From contig NW_027096018.1 in assembly GCF_040115645.1 (NCBI RefSeq), forward strand, positions 434,001-498,000: DNA of 64,000 bases, written 5' to 3'. Each line of letters begins with the position of its first letter. The stretch's first letter is position 1. Position numbers and translations under genes: made by a program. The notes under the pieces are model-generated. The model was not told the origin of the DNA. It saw only the letters and a list, made by a program, of their open reading frames with translations, and did no database searches. Positions 38,930 through 53,954 of this stretch are shown in pieces. This DNA is from Euwallacea fornicatus (lineage: Eukaryota; Arthropoda; Insecta; Coleoptera; Curculionidae).

Positions 38930-41799
38930 GAATGTGGACCAAATTTGTTAAACAAAGTGTCAAATTAATCAGCTCGACGAGATCTTTAACATGACACAAC
39001 ACATCAGAATTGCATCTTGTTGAACTTCCAAGAAAAATAGTACTTTATGTGCTCAAACACACAACTTGTGTGACTTTTCAAACTTTGAAGCTCGATAACT
39101 TCGGCAAATGTGGACCAAATTTGTTAAACAGAGTGTCAAATTAATCAGCTCGACGAGATCTTTAACATGACACAACACATGAGAATTGCATCTTGTTGAA
39201 CTTCCAAAAAAAATAGTACTTTATGTGCTCAAACACACAACTTGTGTGACTTTTCAAACTTTGAAGCTCGATAACTTCGGCAAATGAGGACCAAATCTGT
39301 TAAACAGAGGGTCAAATTAATCAGCTCGACGAGATTTTGAAGATGTCACAACACATCAGAATTGCATCTTGTTGAACTTCCAAGAAAAATAGTACTTTAT
39401 GTGCTCAAACACACAACTTTTGTGACTTTTCAAACTTTAAAGCTCGATAACTTCGGCAAATGAGGACCAAATTCCTTAAACAAAGTGTCAAATTAATCAG
39501 CTCGACGAGATTTTGAAGATGTCACAACACATCAGAATTGCATCTTGTTGAACTTCCAAGAAAAATAGTACTTTATGTGCTCAAACACACAACTTGTGTG
39601 ACTTTTCAAACTTTGAAGCTCGATAACTTCGGCAAATGTGGACTAAATTTGTTAAACAGAGTGTCAAATTAATCAGCTCGACGAGATTTTGAAGATGTCA
39701 CAACACATCAGAATTGCATCTTGTTGAACTTCCAAGAAAAATAGTACTTTATGTGCTCAAACACACAACTTGTGTGACTTTTCAAATTTTGAAGCTCGAT
39801 AACTTCGGCAAATGTGGACCAAATTCCTTAAACAAAGTGTCAAATTAATCAGCTCGACGAGATTTTGAAGATGTCACAACACATCAGAATTGCATCTTGT
39901 TGAACTTCCAAGAAAAATAGTACTTTATGTGCTCACACACACAACTTTTGTGACTTTTCAAACTTTAATGCTCGATAACTTCGGCAAATGAGGACCAAAT
40001 TCCTTAAATAAAGTGTCAAATTAATCAGCTCGACGAGATTTTGAAGATGTCACAACACATCAGAATTGCATCTTGTTGAACTTCCAAAAAAAATAGTACT
40101 TTATGTGCTCAAACACACAACTTGTGTGACTTTTCAAACTTTGAAGCTCGATAACTTCGGCAAATGAGGACCAAATCTGTTAAACAGAGGGTCAAATTAA
40201 TCAGCTCGACGAGATTTTGAAGATGTCACAACACATCAGAATTGCATCTTGTTGAACTTCCAAGAAAAATAGTACTTTATGTGCTCAAACACACAACTTT
40301 TGTGACTTTTCAAACTTTGAAGCTCGATAACTTCGGCAAATGAGGACCAAATTCCTTAAACAAAGTGTCAAATTAATCAGCTCGACGAGATTTTGAAGAT
40401 GTCACAACACATCAGAATTGCATCTTGTTGAACTTCCAAGAAAAATAGTACTTTATGTGCTCAAACACACAACTTTTGTGACTTTTCAAACTTTGAAGCT
40501 CGATAACTTCGGCAAATGAGGACCAAATTCCTTAAACAAAGTGTCAAATTAATCAGCTCGACGAGATTTTGAAGATGTCACAACACATCAGAATTGCATC
40601 TTGTTGAACTTCCAAGAAAAATAGTACTTTATGTGCTCAAACACACAACTTGTGTGACTTTTCAAACTTTGAAGCTCGATAACTTCGGCAAATGTGGACC
40701 AAATTTGTTAAACAAAGTGTCAAATTAATCAGCTCGACGAGATTCTGAAGATGTCACAACACATCAGAATTGCATCTTGTTGAACTTCCAAGAAAAATAG
40801 TACTTTATGTGCTCAAACACACAACTTGTGTGACTTTTCAAACTTTGAAGCTCGATAACTTCGGCGAATGTGGACCAAATTTGTTAAACAAAGTGTCAAA
40901 TTAATCAGCTCGACGAGATCTTTAACATGACACAACACATCAGAAATGCATCTTGTTGAACTTCTAAGAAAAATAGTACTTTATGTGCTCAAACACACAA
41001 CTTGTGTGACTTTTCAAACTTTGAAGCTCGATAACTTCGGCAAATGTGGACCAAATTTGTTAAACAGAGTGTCAAATTAATCAGCTCGACGAGATCTTTA
41101 ACATGACACAACACATGAGCATTGCATCTTGTTGAACTTCCAAGAAAAATAGTACTTTATGTGCTCAAACACACAACTTTTGTGACTTTTCAAACTTTAA
41201 AGCTCGATAACTTCGGCAAATGAGGACCAAATTCCTTAAACAAAGTGTCAAATTAATCAGCTCGACGAGATTTTGAAGATGTCACAACACATCAGAATTG
41301 CATCTTGTTGAACTTCCAAGAAAAATAGTACTTTATGTGCTCAAACACACAACTTGTGTGACTTTTCAAATTTTGAAGCTCGATAACTTCGGCAAATGTG
41401 GACCAAATTTGTTAAACAAAGTGTCAAATTAATCAGCTCGACGAGATTCTGAAGATGTCACAACACATCAGAATTGCATCTTGTTGAACTTCCAAGAAAA
41501 ATAGTACTTTATGTGCTCAAACACACAACTTGTGTGACTTTTCAAACTTTGAAGCTCGATAACTTCGGCGAATGTGGACCAAATTTGTTAAACAAAGTGT
41601 CAAATTAATCAGCTCGACGAGATCTTTAACATGACACAACACATCAGAATTGCATCTTGTTGAACTTCCAAGAAAAATAGTACTTTATGTGCTCAAACAC
41701 ACAACTTGTGTGACTTTTCAAACTTTGAAGCTCGATAACTTCGGCGAATGTGGACCAAATTTGTTAAACAAAGTGTCAAATTAATCAGCTCGACGAGAT

Positions 41800-42300
41800 C
41801 TTTAACATGACACAACACATCAGAATTGCATCTTGTTGAACTTCCAAGAAAAATAGTACTTTATGTGCTCAAACACACAACTTTTGTGACTTTTCAAACT
41901 TTAAAGCTCGATAACTTCGGCAAATGAGGACCAAATTCCTTAAACAAAGTGTCAAATTAATCAGCTCGACGAGATTTTGAAGATGTCACAACACATCAGA
42001 ATTGCATCTTGTTGAACTTCCAAGAAAAATAGTACTTTATGTGCTCAAACACACAACTTGTGTGACTTTTCAAATTTTGAAGCTCGATAACTTCGGCAAA
42101 TGTGGACCAAATTTGTTAAACAAAGTGTCAAATTAATCAGCTCGACGAGATCTTTAACATGACACAATACATCAGAATTGCATCTTGTTGAACTTCCAAG
42201 AAAAATAGTACTTTATGTGCTCAAACACACAACTTTTGTGACTTTTCAAACTTTAAAGCTCGATAACTTCGGCAAATGAGGACCAAATCTGTTAAACAGA
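41800..42300. other. Boundary between the left and right monomer-class domains
   Basis: Class markers change here with no break in register. The last CATGAGCATTG is near 41,110 and the last CGGCGAATG near 41,744; the last GTGGACTAAAT is at about 39,640. CTCCGGCAAATGAGCACC becomes frequent from 42,621, and TTAAGTGCTC from about 45,030. The monomer length, orientation and consensus blocks are unchanged, so this marks two independently amplified sub-arrays of the same family rather than a junction with other DNA. Confidence 0.7.
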
Positions 42301-43640
42301 GGGTCAAATTAATCAGCTCGACGAGATCTTTAACATGACACAACACATCAGAATTGCATCTTGTTGAACTTCCAAGAAAAATAGTACTTTATGTGCTCAA
42401 ACACACAACTTGTGTGACTTTTCAAATTTTGAAGCTCGATAACTTCGGCAAATGTGGATCAAATTTGTTAAACAAAGTGTCAAATTAATCAGCTCGACGA
42501 GATTTTGAAGATGTCACAACACATCAGAATTGCATCTTGTTGAACTTCCAAGAAAAATAGTACTTTATGTGCTCAAACACACAACTTGTGTGACTTTTCA
42601 AACTTTGAAGCTCGATAACTCCGGCAAATGAGCACCAAATTCCTTAAACAAAGTGTCAAATTAATCAGCTCGACGAGATCTTTAACATGACACAACACAT
42701 CAGAATTGCATCTTGTTGAACTTCCAAGAAAAATAGTACTTTATGTGCTCAAACACACAACTTGTGTGACTTTTCAAACTTTGAAGCTCGATAACTTCGG
42801 CAAATGTGGACCAAATTTGTTAAACAGAGTGTCAAATTAATCAGCTCGACGAGATCTTTAACATGACACAACACATCAGAATTGCATCTTGTTGAACTTC
42901 CAAGAAAAATAGTACTTTATGTGCTCAAACACACAACTTTTGTGACTTTTCAAACTTTAAAGCTCGATAACTTCGGCAAATGAGGACCAAATCTGTTAAA
43001 CAGAGGGTCAAATTAATCAGCTCGACGAGATCTTTAACATGACACAACACATCAGAATTGCATCTTGTTGAACTTCCAAGAAAAATAGTACTTTATGTGC
43101 TCAAACACACAACTTGTGTGACTTTTCAAATTTTGAAGCTCGATAACTTCGGCAAATGTGGATCAAATTTGTTAAACAAAGTGTCAAATTAATCAGCTCG
43201 ACGAGATTTTGAAGATGTCACAACACATCAGAATTGCATCTTGTTGAACTTCCAAGAAAAATAGTACTTTATGTGCTCAAACACACAACTTGTGTGACTT
43301 TTCAAACTTTGAAGCTCGATAACTCCGGCAAATGAGCACCAAATTCCTTAAACAAAGTGTCAAATTAATCAGCTCGACGAGATCTTTAACATGACACAAC
43401 ACATCAGAATTGCATCTTGTTGAACTTCCAAGAAAAATAGTACTTTATGTGCTCAAACACACAACTTGTGTGACTTTTCAAACTTTGAAGCTCGATAACT
43501 TCGGCAAATGTGGACCAAATTTGTTAAACAGAGTGTCAAATTAATCAGCTCGACGAGATCTTTAACATGACACAACACATCAGAATTGCATCTTGTTGAA
43601 CTTCCAAGAAAAATAGTACTTTATGTGCTCAAACACACAA
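42170..43640. repeat. 4-monomer (704-bp) tandem duplication
   Basis: The unusual GTGGATCAAATTTG occurs at 42,456 and 43,160 (704 bp apart), and the flanking monomer order is the same. Each unit contains a T6 monomer with TTTAAAG, the GGATC monomer, a CTCCGG/GAGCACC monomer and an AACAGAGTG monomer. The units span about 42,170-42,935 and 42,874-43,640. The left limit is CAATACATC versus CAACACATC and the right limit is the junction dyad variant. Confidence 0.82.
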
Positions 43641-46600
43641 CTTGTGTGACTTTTCAAACTTTGAAGCTCGATAACTTCGGCAAATAAGTACCAAATTCCT
43701 TAAACAAAGTGTCAAATTAATCACCTCGACGAGATTTTGAAGATGTCACAACACATCAGAATTGCATCTTGTTGAACTTCCAAGAAAAATAGTACTTTAT
43801 GTGCTCAAACACACAACTTTTGTGCCTTTTCAAACTTTGAAGCTCGATAACTTCGGCAAATGAGGACCAAATCTGTTAAACAGAGTGTCAAATTAATCAG
43901 CTCGACGAGATTTTGAAGATGTCACAACACATCAGAATTGCATCTTGTTGAACTTCCAAGAAAAATAGTACTTTATGTGCTCAAACACACAACTTGTGTG
44001 ACTTTTCAAACTTTGAAGCTCGATAACTTCGGCAAATGTGGACCAAATTCCTTAAACAAAGTGTCAAATTAATCAGCTCTACGAGATTTTGAAGATGTCA
44101 CAACACATCAGAATTGCATCTTGTTGAACTTCCAAGAAAAATAGTACTTTATGTGCTCAAACACACAACTTGTGTGACTTTTCAAACTTTGAAGCTCGAT
44201 AACTTCGGCAAATGAGCACCAAATTCCTTAAACAAAGTGTAAAATTAATCAGCTCGACGAGATTTTGAAGATGTCACAACACATCAGAATTGCATCTTGT
44301 TGAACTTCCAAGAAAAATAGTACTTTATGTGCTCAAACACACAACTTGTGTGACATTTCAAATTTTGAAGCTCGATAACTTCGGCAAATGAGCACCAAAT
44401 TCCTTAAACAAAGTGTCAAATTAATCAGCTCGACGAGATTTTGAAGATGTCACAACACATCAGAATTGCATCTTGTTGAACTTCCAAGAAAAATAGTACT
44501 TTATGTGCTCAAACACACAACTTGGGTGACTTTTCAAACTTTGAAGCTCGATAACTCCGGCAAATGAGCACCAAATTCCTTAAACAAAGTGTCAAATTAA
44601 TCAGCTCGACGAGATCTTTAACATGACACAACACATCAGAATTGCATCTTGTTGAACTTCCAAGAAAAATAGTACTTTATGTGCTCAAACACACAACTTG
44701 TGTGACTTTTCAAACTTTGAAGCTCGATAACTTCGGCAAATGAGGACCAAATCTGTTAAACAAAGTGTCAAATTAATCAGCTCGACGAGATCTTTAACAT
44801 GACACAACACATCAGAATTGCATCTTGTTGAACTTCCAAGAAAAATAGTACTTTATGTGCTCAAACACACAACTTTTGTGACTTTTCAAATTTTGAAGCT
44901 CGATAACTTCGACAAATGTGGACCAAATTTGTTAAACAAAGTGTCAAATTAATCAGCTCGACGAGATTTTGAAGATGTCACAACACATCAGAATTGCATC
45001 TTGTTGAACTTCCAAGAAAAATAGTACTTTAAGTGCTCAAACACACAACTTGTGTGACTTTTCAAACTTTGAAGCTCGATAACTTCGGCAAATGAGCACC
45101 AAATTCCTTAAACAAAGTGTCAAATTAATCAGCTCGACGAGATCTTTAACATGACACAACACATCAGAATTGCATCTTGTTGAACTTCCAAGAAAAATAG
45201 TACTTTATGTGCTCAATCACACAACTTTTGTGACTTTTCAAACTTTGAAGCTCGATAACTTCGGCAAATGAGGACCAAATCTGTTAAACAGAGGGTCAAA
45301 TTAATCAGCTCGACGAGATTTTGAAGATGTCACAACACATCAGAATTGCATCTTGTTGAACTTCCAAGAAAAATAGTACTTTATGTGCTCAAACACACAA
45401 CTTGTGTGACTTTTCAAATTTTGAAGCTCGATAACTTCGGCAAATGAGGACCAAATCTGTTAAACAGAGGGTCAAATTAATCAGCTCGACGAGATTTTGA
45501 AGATGTCACAACACATCAGAATTGCATTTTGTTGAACTTCCAAGAAAAATAGTACTTTATGTGCTCAAACACACAACTTGTGTGACTTTTCAAATTTTGA
45601 AGCTCGATAACTTCGGCAAATGAGGACCAAATCTGTTAAACAGAGTGTCAAATTAATCAGCTCGACGAGATCTTTAACATGACACAACACATCAGAATTG
45701 CATCTTGTTGAACTTCCAAGAAAAATAGTACTTTAAGTGCTCAAACACACAACTTGTGTGACTTTTCAAACTTTGAAGCTCGATAACTCCGGCAAATGAG
45801 CACCAAATTCCTTAAACAAAGTGTCAAATTAATCAGCTCGACGAGATCTTTAACATGACACAACACATCAGAATTGCATCTTGTTGAACTTCCAAGAAAA
45901 ATAGTACTTTAAGTGCTCAAACACACAACTTGTGTGACTTTTCAAACTTTGAAGCTCGATAACTTCGGCAAATGAGCACCAAATTCCTTAAACAAAGTGT
46001 CAAATTAATCAGCTCGACGAGATCTTTAACATGACACAACACATCAGAATTGCATCTTGTTGAACTTCCAAGAAAAATAGTACTTTATGTGCTCAATCAC
46101 ACAACTTTTGTGACTTTTCAAACTTTGAAGATCGATAACTTCGGCAAATGAGGACCAAATCTGTTAAACAGAGGGTCAAATTAATCAGCTCGACGAGATT
46201 TTGAAGATGTCACAACACATCAGAATTGCATCTTGTTGAACTTCCAAGAAAAATAGTACTTTATGTGCTCAAACACACAACTTGTGTGACTTTTCAAACT
46301 TTGAAGCTCGATAACTTCGGCAAATAAGTACCAAATTCCTTAAACAAAGTGTCAAATTAATCACCTCGACGAGATTTTGAAGATGTCACAACACATCAGA
46401 ATTGCATCTTGTTGAACTTCCAAGAAAAATAGTACTTTATGTGCTCAAACACACAACTTGTGTGACTTTTCAAACTTTGAAGCTCGATAATTTCGGCAAA
46501 TGTGGACCAAATTCCTTAAACAAAGTGTCAAATTAATCAGCTCGACGAGATTTTGAAGATGTCACAACACATCAGAATTGCATCTTGTTGAACTTCCAAA

Positions 46601-46739
46601 AAAAATAGTACTTAATGTGCTCAAACACACAACTTGTGTGACTTTTCAAACTTTGAAGCTCGATAACTCCGGCAAATGAGCACCAAATTCCTTAAACAAA
46701 GTGTCAAATTAATCAGCTCGACGAGATCTTTAACATGAC

Positions 46740-49700
46740 ACAACACATCAGAATTGCATCTTGTTGAACTTCCAAGAAAAATAGTACTTTATGTGCTCAA
46801 ACACACAACTTGTGTGACTTTTCAAACTTTGAAGCTCGATAACTTCGGCAAATGTGGACCAAATTTGTTAAACAGAGTGTCAAATTAATCAGCTCGACGA
46901 GATCTTTAACATGACACAACACATCAGAATTGCATCTTGTTGAACTTCCAAGAAAAATAGTACTTTATGTGCTCAAACACACAACTTTTGTGACTTTTCA
47001 AACTTTGAAGCTCGATAACTTCGGCAAATGAGGACCAAATCTGTTAAACAGAGTGTCAAATTAATCAGCTCGACGAGATTTTGAAGATGTCACAACACAT
47101 CAGAATTGCATCTTGTTGAACTTCCAAGAAAAATAGTACTTTATGTGCTCAAACACACAACTTGTGTGACTTTTCAAATTTTGAAGCTCGATAACTTCGG
47201 CAAATGAGCACCAAATTCCTTAAACAAAGTGTCAAATTAATCAGCTCGACGAGATTTTGAAGATGTCACAACACATCAGAATTGCATCTTGTTGAACTTC
47301 CAAGAAAAATAGTACTTTATGTGCTCAAACACACAACTTGTGTGACTTTTCAAACTTTGAAGCTCGATAACTTCGGCAAATGTGGACCAAATTCCTTAAA
47401 CAAAGTGTCAAATTAATCAGCACGACGAGATTTTGAAGATGTCACAACACATCAGAATTGCATCTTGTTGAACTTCCAAAAAAAATAGTACTTTATGTGC
47501 TCAAACACACAACTTGTGTGACTTTTCAAACTTTGAAGCTCGATAACTCCGGCAAATGAGCACCAAATTCCTTAAACAAAGTGTCAAATTAATCAGCTCG
47601 ACGAGATCTTTAACATGACACAACACATCAGAATTGCATCTTGTTGAACTTCCAAGAAAAATAGTACTTTAAGTGCTCAAACACACAACTTGTGTGCTTT
47701 TTCAAACTTTGAAGCTCGATAACTTCGGCAAATGAGCACCAAATTCCTTAAACAAAGTGTCAAATTAATCAGCTCGACGAGATCTTTAACATGACACAAC
47801 ACATCAGAATTGCATCTTGTTGAACTTCCAAGAAAAATAGTACTTTATGTGCTCAATCACACAACTTTTGTGACTTTTCAAACTTTGAAGCTCGATAACT
47901 TCGGCAAATGAGGACCAAATCTGTTAAACAGAGGGTCAAATTAATCAGCTCGACGAGATTTTGAAGATGTCACAACACATCAGAATTGCATCTTGTTGAA
48001 CTTCCAAGAAAAATAGTACTTTATGTGCTCAAACACACAACTTGTGTGACTTTTCAAATTTTGAAGCTCGATAACTTCGGCAAATGAGGACCAAATCTGT
48101 TAAACAGAGGGTCAAATTAATCAGCTCGACGAGATTTTGAAGATGTCACAACACATCAGAATTGCATTTTGTTGAACTTCCAAGAAAAATAGTACTTTAT
48201 GTGCTCAAACACACAACTTGTGTGACTTTTCAAATTTTGAAGCTCGATAACTTCGGCAAATGTGGACCAAATTTGTTAAACAAAGTGTCAAATTAATCAG
48301 CTCGACGAGATTTTGAAGATGTCACAACACATCAGAATTGCATCTTGTTGAACTTCCAAGAAAAATAGTACTTTATGTGCTCAAACACACAACTTGTGTG
48401 ACTTTTCAAACTTTGAAGCTCGATAACTCCGGCAAATGAGCACCAAATTCCTTAAACAAAGTGTCAAATTAATCAGCTCGACGAGATTTTGAAGATGTCA
48501 CAACACATCAGAATTGCATCTTGTTGAACTTCCAAGAAAAATAGTACTTTATGTGCTCAAACACACAACTTGTGTGACTTTTCAAACTTTGAAGCTCGAT
48601 AACTTCGGCAAATGTGGACCAAATTTGTTAAACAGAGTGTCAAATTAATCAGCTCGACGAGATCTTTAACATGACACAACACATCAGAATTGCATCTTGT
48701 TGAACTTCCAAGAAAAATAGTACTTTATGTGCTCAAACACACAACTTTTGTGACTTTTCAAACTTTGAAGCTCGATAACTTCGGCAAATGAGGACCAAAT
48801 CTGTTAAACAGAGTGTCAAATTAATCAGCTCGACGAGATTTTGAAGATGTCACAACACATCAGAATTGCATCTTGTTGAACTTCCAAGAAAAATAGTACT
48901 TTATGTGCTCAAACACACAACTTGTGTGACTTTTCAAATTTTGAAGCTCGATAACTTCGGCAAATGAGCACCAAATTCCTTAAACAAAGTGTCAAATTAA
49001 TCAGCTCGACGAGATTTTGAAGATGTCACAACACATCAGAATTGCATCTTGTTGAACTTCCAAGAAAAATAGTACTTTATGTGCTCAAACACACAACTTG
49101 TGTGACTTTTCAAACTTTGAAGCTCGATAACTTCGGCAAATGTGGACCAAATTCCTTAAACAAAGTGTCAAATTAATCAGCACGACGAGATTTTGAAGAT
49201 GTCACAACACATCAGAATTGCATCTTGTTGAACTTCCAAAAAAAATAGTACTTTATGTGCTCAAACACACAACTTGTGTGACTTTTCAAACTTTGAAGCT
49301 CGATAACTCCGGCAAATGAGCACCAAATTCCTTAAACAAAGTGTCAAATTAATCAGCTCGACGAGATCTTTAACATGACACAACACATCAGAATTGCATC
49401 TTGTTGAACTTCCAAGAAAAATAGTACTTTAAGTGCTCAAACACACAACTTGTGTGCTTTTTCAAACTTTGAAGCTCGATAACTTCGGCAAATGAGCACC
49501 AAATTCCTTAAACAAAGTGTCAAATTAATCAGCTCGACGAGATCTTTAACATGACACAACACATCAGAATTGCATCTTGTTGAACTTCCAAGAAAAATAG
49601 TACTTTATGTGCTCAATCACACAACTTTTGTGACTTTTCAAACTTTGAAGCTCGATAACTTCGGCAAATGAGGACCAAATCTGTTAAACAGAGGGTCAAA

Positions 49701-50247
49701 TTAATCAGCTCGACGAGATTTTGAAGATGTCACAACACATCAGAATTGCATCTTGTTGAACTTCCAAGAAAAATAGTACTTTATGTGCTCAAACACACAA
49801 CTTGTGTGACTTTTCAAATTTTGAAGCTCGATAACTTCGGCAAATGAGGACCAAATCTGTTAAACAGAGGGTCAAATTAATCAGCTCGACGAGATTTTGA
49901 AGATGTCACAACACATCAGAATTGCATTTTGTTGAACTTCCAAGAAAAATAGTACTTTATGTGCTCAAACACACAACTTGTGTGACTTTTCAAATTTTGA
50001 AGCTCGATAACTTCGGCAAATGTGGACCAAATTTGTTAAACAAAGTGTCAAATTAATCAGCTCGACGAGATTTTGAAGATGTCACAACACATCAGAATTG
50101 CATCTTGTTGAACTTCCAAGAAAAATAGTACTTTATGTGCTCAAACACACAACTTGTGTGACTTTTCAAACTTTGAAGCTCGATAACTCCGGCAAATGAG
50201 CACCAAATTCCTTAAACAAAGTGTCAAATTAATCAGCTCGACGAGAT
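46740..50247. repeat. 10-monomer (1,760-bp) tandem duplication
   Basis: The variant GTGTGCTTTTTC occurs at 47,691 and 49,451, exactly 1,760 bp apart, and CAGCACGACG at about 47,421 and 49,181. The units run about 46,740-48,487 and 48,500-50,247. Both ends are limited by the GATCTTTAAC/GATTTTGAAG class switch. The same 1,760-bp pair of GTGTGC variants is present at 54,907/56,667 and 59,483/61,243. This duplication therefore happened before the larger block was copied. Confidence 0.85.
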
Positions 50248-52208
50248 CTTTAACATGACACAACACATCAGAATTGCATCTTGTTGAACTTCCAAGAAAA
50301 ATAGTACTTTAAGTGCTCAAACACACAACTTGTGTGACTTTTCAAACTTTGAAGCTCGATAACTTCGGCAAATGAGGACCAAATCTGTTAAACAGAGGGT
50401 CAAATTAATCAGCTCGACGAGATTTTGAAGATGTCACAACACATCAGAATTGCATCTTGTTGAACTTCCAAGAAAAATAGTACTTTATGTGCTCAAACAC
50501 ACAACTTGTGTGACTTTTCAAATTTTGAAGCTCGATAACTTCGGCAAATGAGCACCAAATTCCTTAAACAAAGTGTCAAATTAATCAGCTCGACGAGATT
50601 TTGAAGATGTCACAACACATCAGAATTGCATCTTGTTGAACTTCCAAGAAAAATAGTACTTTATGTGCTCAAACACACAACTTGTGTGACTTTTCAAACT
50701 TTGAAGCTCGATAACTTCGGCAAATGTGGACCAAATTCCTTAAACAAAGTGTCAAATTAATCAGCTCGACGAGATTTTGAAGATGTCACAACACATCAGA
50801 ATTGCATCTTGTTGAACTTCCAAAAAAAATAGTACTTTATGTGCTCAAACACACAACTTGTGTGACTTTTCAAACTTTGAAGCTCGATAACTCCGGCAAA
50901 TGAGCACCAAATTCCTTAAACAAAGTGTCAAATTAATCAGCTCGACGAGATCTTTAACATGACACAACACATCAGAATTGCATCTTGTTGAACTTCCAAG
51001 AAAAATAGTACTTTATGTGCTCAAACACACAACTTTTGTGACTTTTCAAACTTTGAAGCTCGATAACTTCGGCAAATGAGGACCAAATCTGTTAAACAGA
51101 GTGTCAAATTAATCAGTTCGACGAGATCTTTAACATGACACAACACATCAGAATTGCATCTTGTTGAACTTCCAAGTAAAATAGTACTTTATGTGCTCAA
51201 ACACACAACTTGTGTGACTTTTCAAATTTTGAAGCTCGATAACTTCGGCAAATGTGGACCAAATTTGTTAAACAGAGTGTCAAATTAATCAGCTCGACGA
51301 GATCTTTAACATGACACAACACATCAGAATTGCATCTTGTTGAACTTCCAAGAAAAATAGTACTTTATGTGCTCAAACACACAACTTTTGTGACTTTTCA
51401 AACTTTAAAGCTCGATAACTTCGGCAAATGAGGACCAAATTCCTTAACCAAAGTGTCAAATTAATCAGCTCGACGAGATTTTGAAGATGACACAACACAT
51501 CGGAATTGCATCTTGTTGAACTTCCAAGAAAAATAGTACTTTATGTGCACAAACACACAACTTGTGTAACTTTTCAAACTTTGAAGCTCGATAACTTCGG
51601 CAAATGTGGACCAAATTTGTTAAACAAAGTGTCAAATTAATCAGCTCGACGAGATTTTGAAGATGTCACAACACATCAGAATTGCATCTTGTTGAACTTC
51701 CAAGAAAAATAGTACTTTATGTGCTCAAACACACAACTTGTGTGACTTTTCAAACTTTGAAGCTCGATAACTTCGGCAAATAAGTACCAAATTCCTTAAA
51801 CAAAGTGTCAAATTAATCACCTCGACGAGATTTTGAAGATGTCACAACACATCAGAATTGCATCTTGTTGAACTTCCAAAAAAAATAGTACTTTATGTGC
51901 TCAAACACACAACTTGTGTGACTTTTCAAACTTTGAAGCTCGATAACTTCGGCAAATGAGGACCAAATTTCTTAAACAAAGTGTCAAATTAATCACCTCG
52001 ACGAGATTTTGAAGATGTCACAACACATCAGAATTGCATCTTGTTGAACTTCCAAGAAAAATAGTACTTTATGTGCTCAAACACACAACTTTTGTGCCTT
52101 TTCAAACTTTGAAGCTCGATAACTTCGGCAAATGAGGACCAAATCTGTTAAACAGAGTGTCAAATTAATCAGCTCGACGAGATCTTTAACATGACACAAC
52201 ACATCAGA
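47485..52208. repeat. Large right-domain block, copy A
   Basis: Rare variants here recur 11,792 bp (67 monomers) downstream at 59,277-64,000. Examples are AAGTAAAATAG (51,175 and 62,967), GTGCACAAACAC with TTGTGTAAC (51,547 and 63,339), and ATCGGAATTG with GAAGATGACAC (51,477 and 63,269). Up to about 51,387 they also recur 7,216 bp (41 monomers) downstream in copy B. The left limit is CCAAAAAAAATAG versus CCAAGAAAAATAG near 47,480. The match to copy C continues to the window edge, so its true right limit is unseen. Confidence 0.85.
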
Positions 52209-53954
52209 ATTGCATCTTGTTGAACTTCCAAGAAAAATAGTACTTTATGTGCTCAAACACACAACTTTTGTGACTTTTCAAATTTTGAAGCTCGATAACT
52301 TCGACAAATGTGGACCAAATTTGTTAAACAAAGTGTCAAATTAATCAGCTCGACGAGATTTTGAAGATGTCACAACACATCAGAATTGCATCTTGTTGAA
52401 CTTCCAAGAAAAATAGTACTTTATGTGCTCAAACACACAACTTGTGTGACTTTTCAAACTTTGAAGCTCGATAACTTCGGCAAATGTGGACCAAATTTGT
52501 TAAACAAAGTGTCAAATTAATCAGCTCGACGAGATTTTGAAGATGTCACAACACATCAGAATTGCATCTTGTTGAACTTCCAAGAAAAATAGTACTTTAT
52601 GTGCTCAAACACACAACTTGTGTGACTTTTCAAACTTTGAAGCTCGATAACTCCGGCAAATGAGCACCAAATTCCTTAAACAAAGTGTCAAATTAATCAG
52701 CTCGACGAGATTTTGAAGATGTCACAACACATCAGAATTGCATCTTGTTGAACTTCCAAGAAAAATAGTACTTTATGTGCTCAAACACACAACTTGTGTG
52801 ACTTTTCAAACTTTGAAGCTCGATAACTTCGGCAAATGTGGACCAAATTTGTTAAACAGAGTGTCAAATTAATCAGCTCGACGAGATCTTTAACATGACA
52901 CAACACATCAGAATTGCATCTTGTTGAACTTCCAAGAAAAATAGTACTTTATGTGCTCAAACACACAACTTTTGTGACTTTTCAAACTTTGAAGCTCGAT
53001 AACTTCGGCAAATGAGGACCAAATCTGTTAAACAGAGTGTCAAATTAATCAGCTCGACGAGATTTTGAAGATGTCACAACACATCAGAATTGCATCTTGT
53101 TGAACTTCCAAGAAAAATAGTACTTTATGTGCTCAAACACACAACTTGTGTGACTTTTCAAATTTTGAAGCTCGATAACTTCGGCAAATGAGCACCAAAT
53201 TCCTTAAACAAAGTGTCAAATTAATCAGCTCGACGAGATTTTGAAGATGTCACAACACATCAGAATTGCATCTTGTTGAACTTCCAAGAAAAATAGTACT
53301 TTATGTGCTCAAACACACAACTTGTGTGACTTTTCAAACTTTGAAGCTCGATAACTTCGGCAAATGTGGACCAAATTCCTTAAACAAAGTGTCAAATTAA
53401 TCAGCACGACGAGATTTTGAAGATGTCACAACACATCAGAATTGCATCTTGTTGAACTTCCAAGAAAAATAGTACTTTAAGTGCTCAAACACACAACTTG
53501 TGTGCTTTTTCAAACTTTGAAGCTCGATAACTTCGGCAAATGTGGACCAAATTTGTTAAACAAAGTGTCAAATTAATCAGCTCGACGAGATTTTGAAGAT
53601 GTCACAACACATCAGAATTGCATCTTGTTGAACTTCCAAGAAAAATAGTACTTTATGTGCTCAAACACACAACTTGTGTGACTTTTCAAATTTTGAAGCT
53701 CGATAACTTCGGCAAATGAGGACCAAATCTGTTAAACAGAGGGTCAAATTAATCAGCTCGACGAGATTTTGAAGATGTCACAACATATCAGAATTGCATT
53801 TTGTTGAACTTCCAAGAAAAATAGTACTTTATGTGCTCAAACACACAACTTGTGTGACTTTTCAAATTTTGAAGCTCGATAACTTCGGCAAATGAGCACC
53901 AAATTCCTTAAACAAAGTGTCAAATTAATCAGCTCGACGAGATTTTGAAGATGT

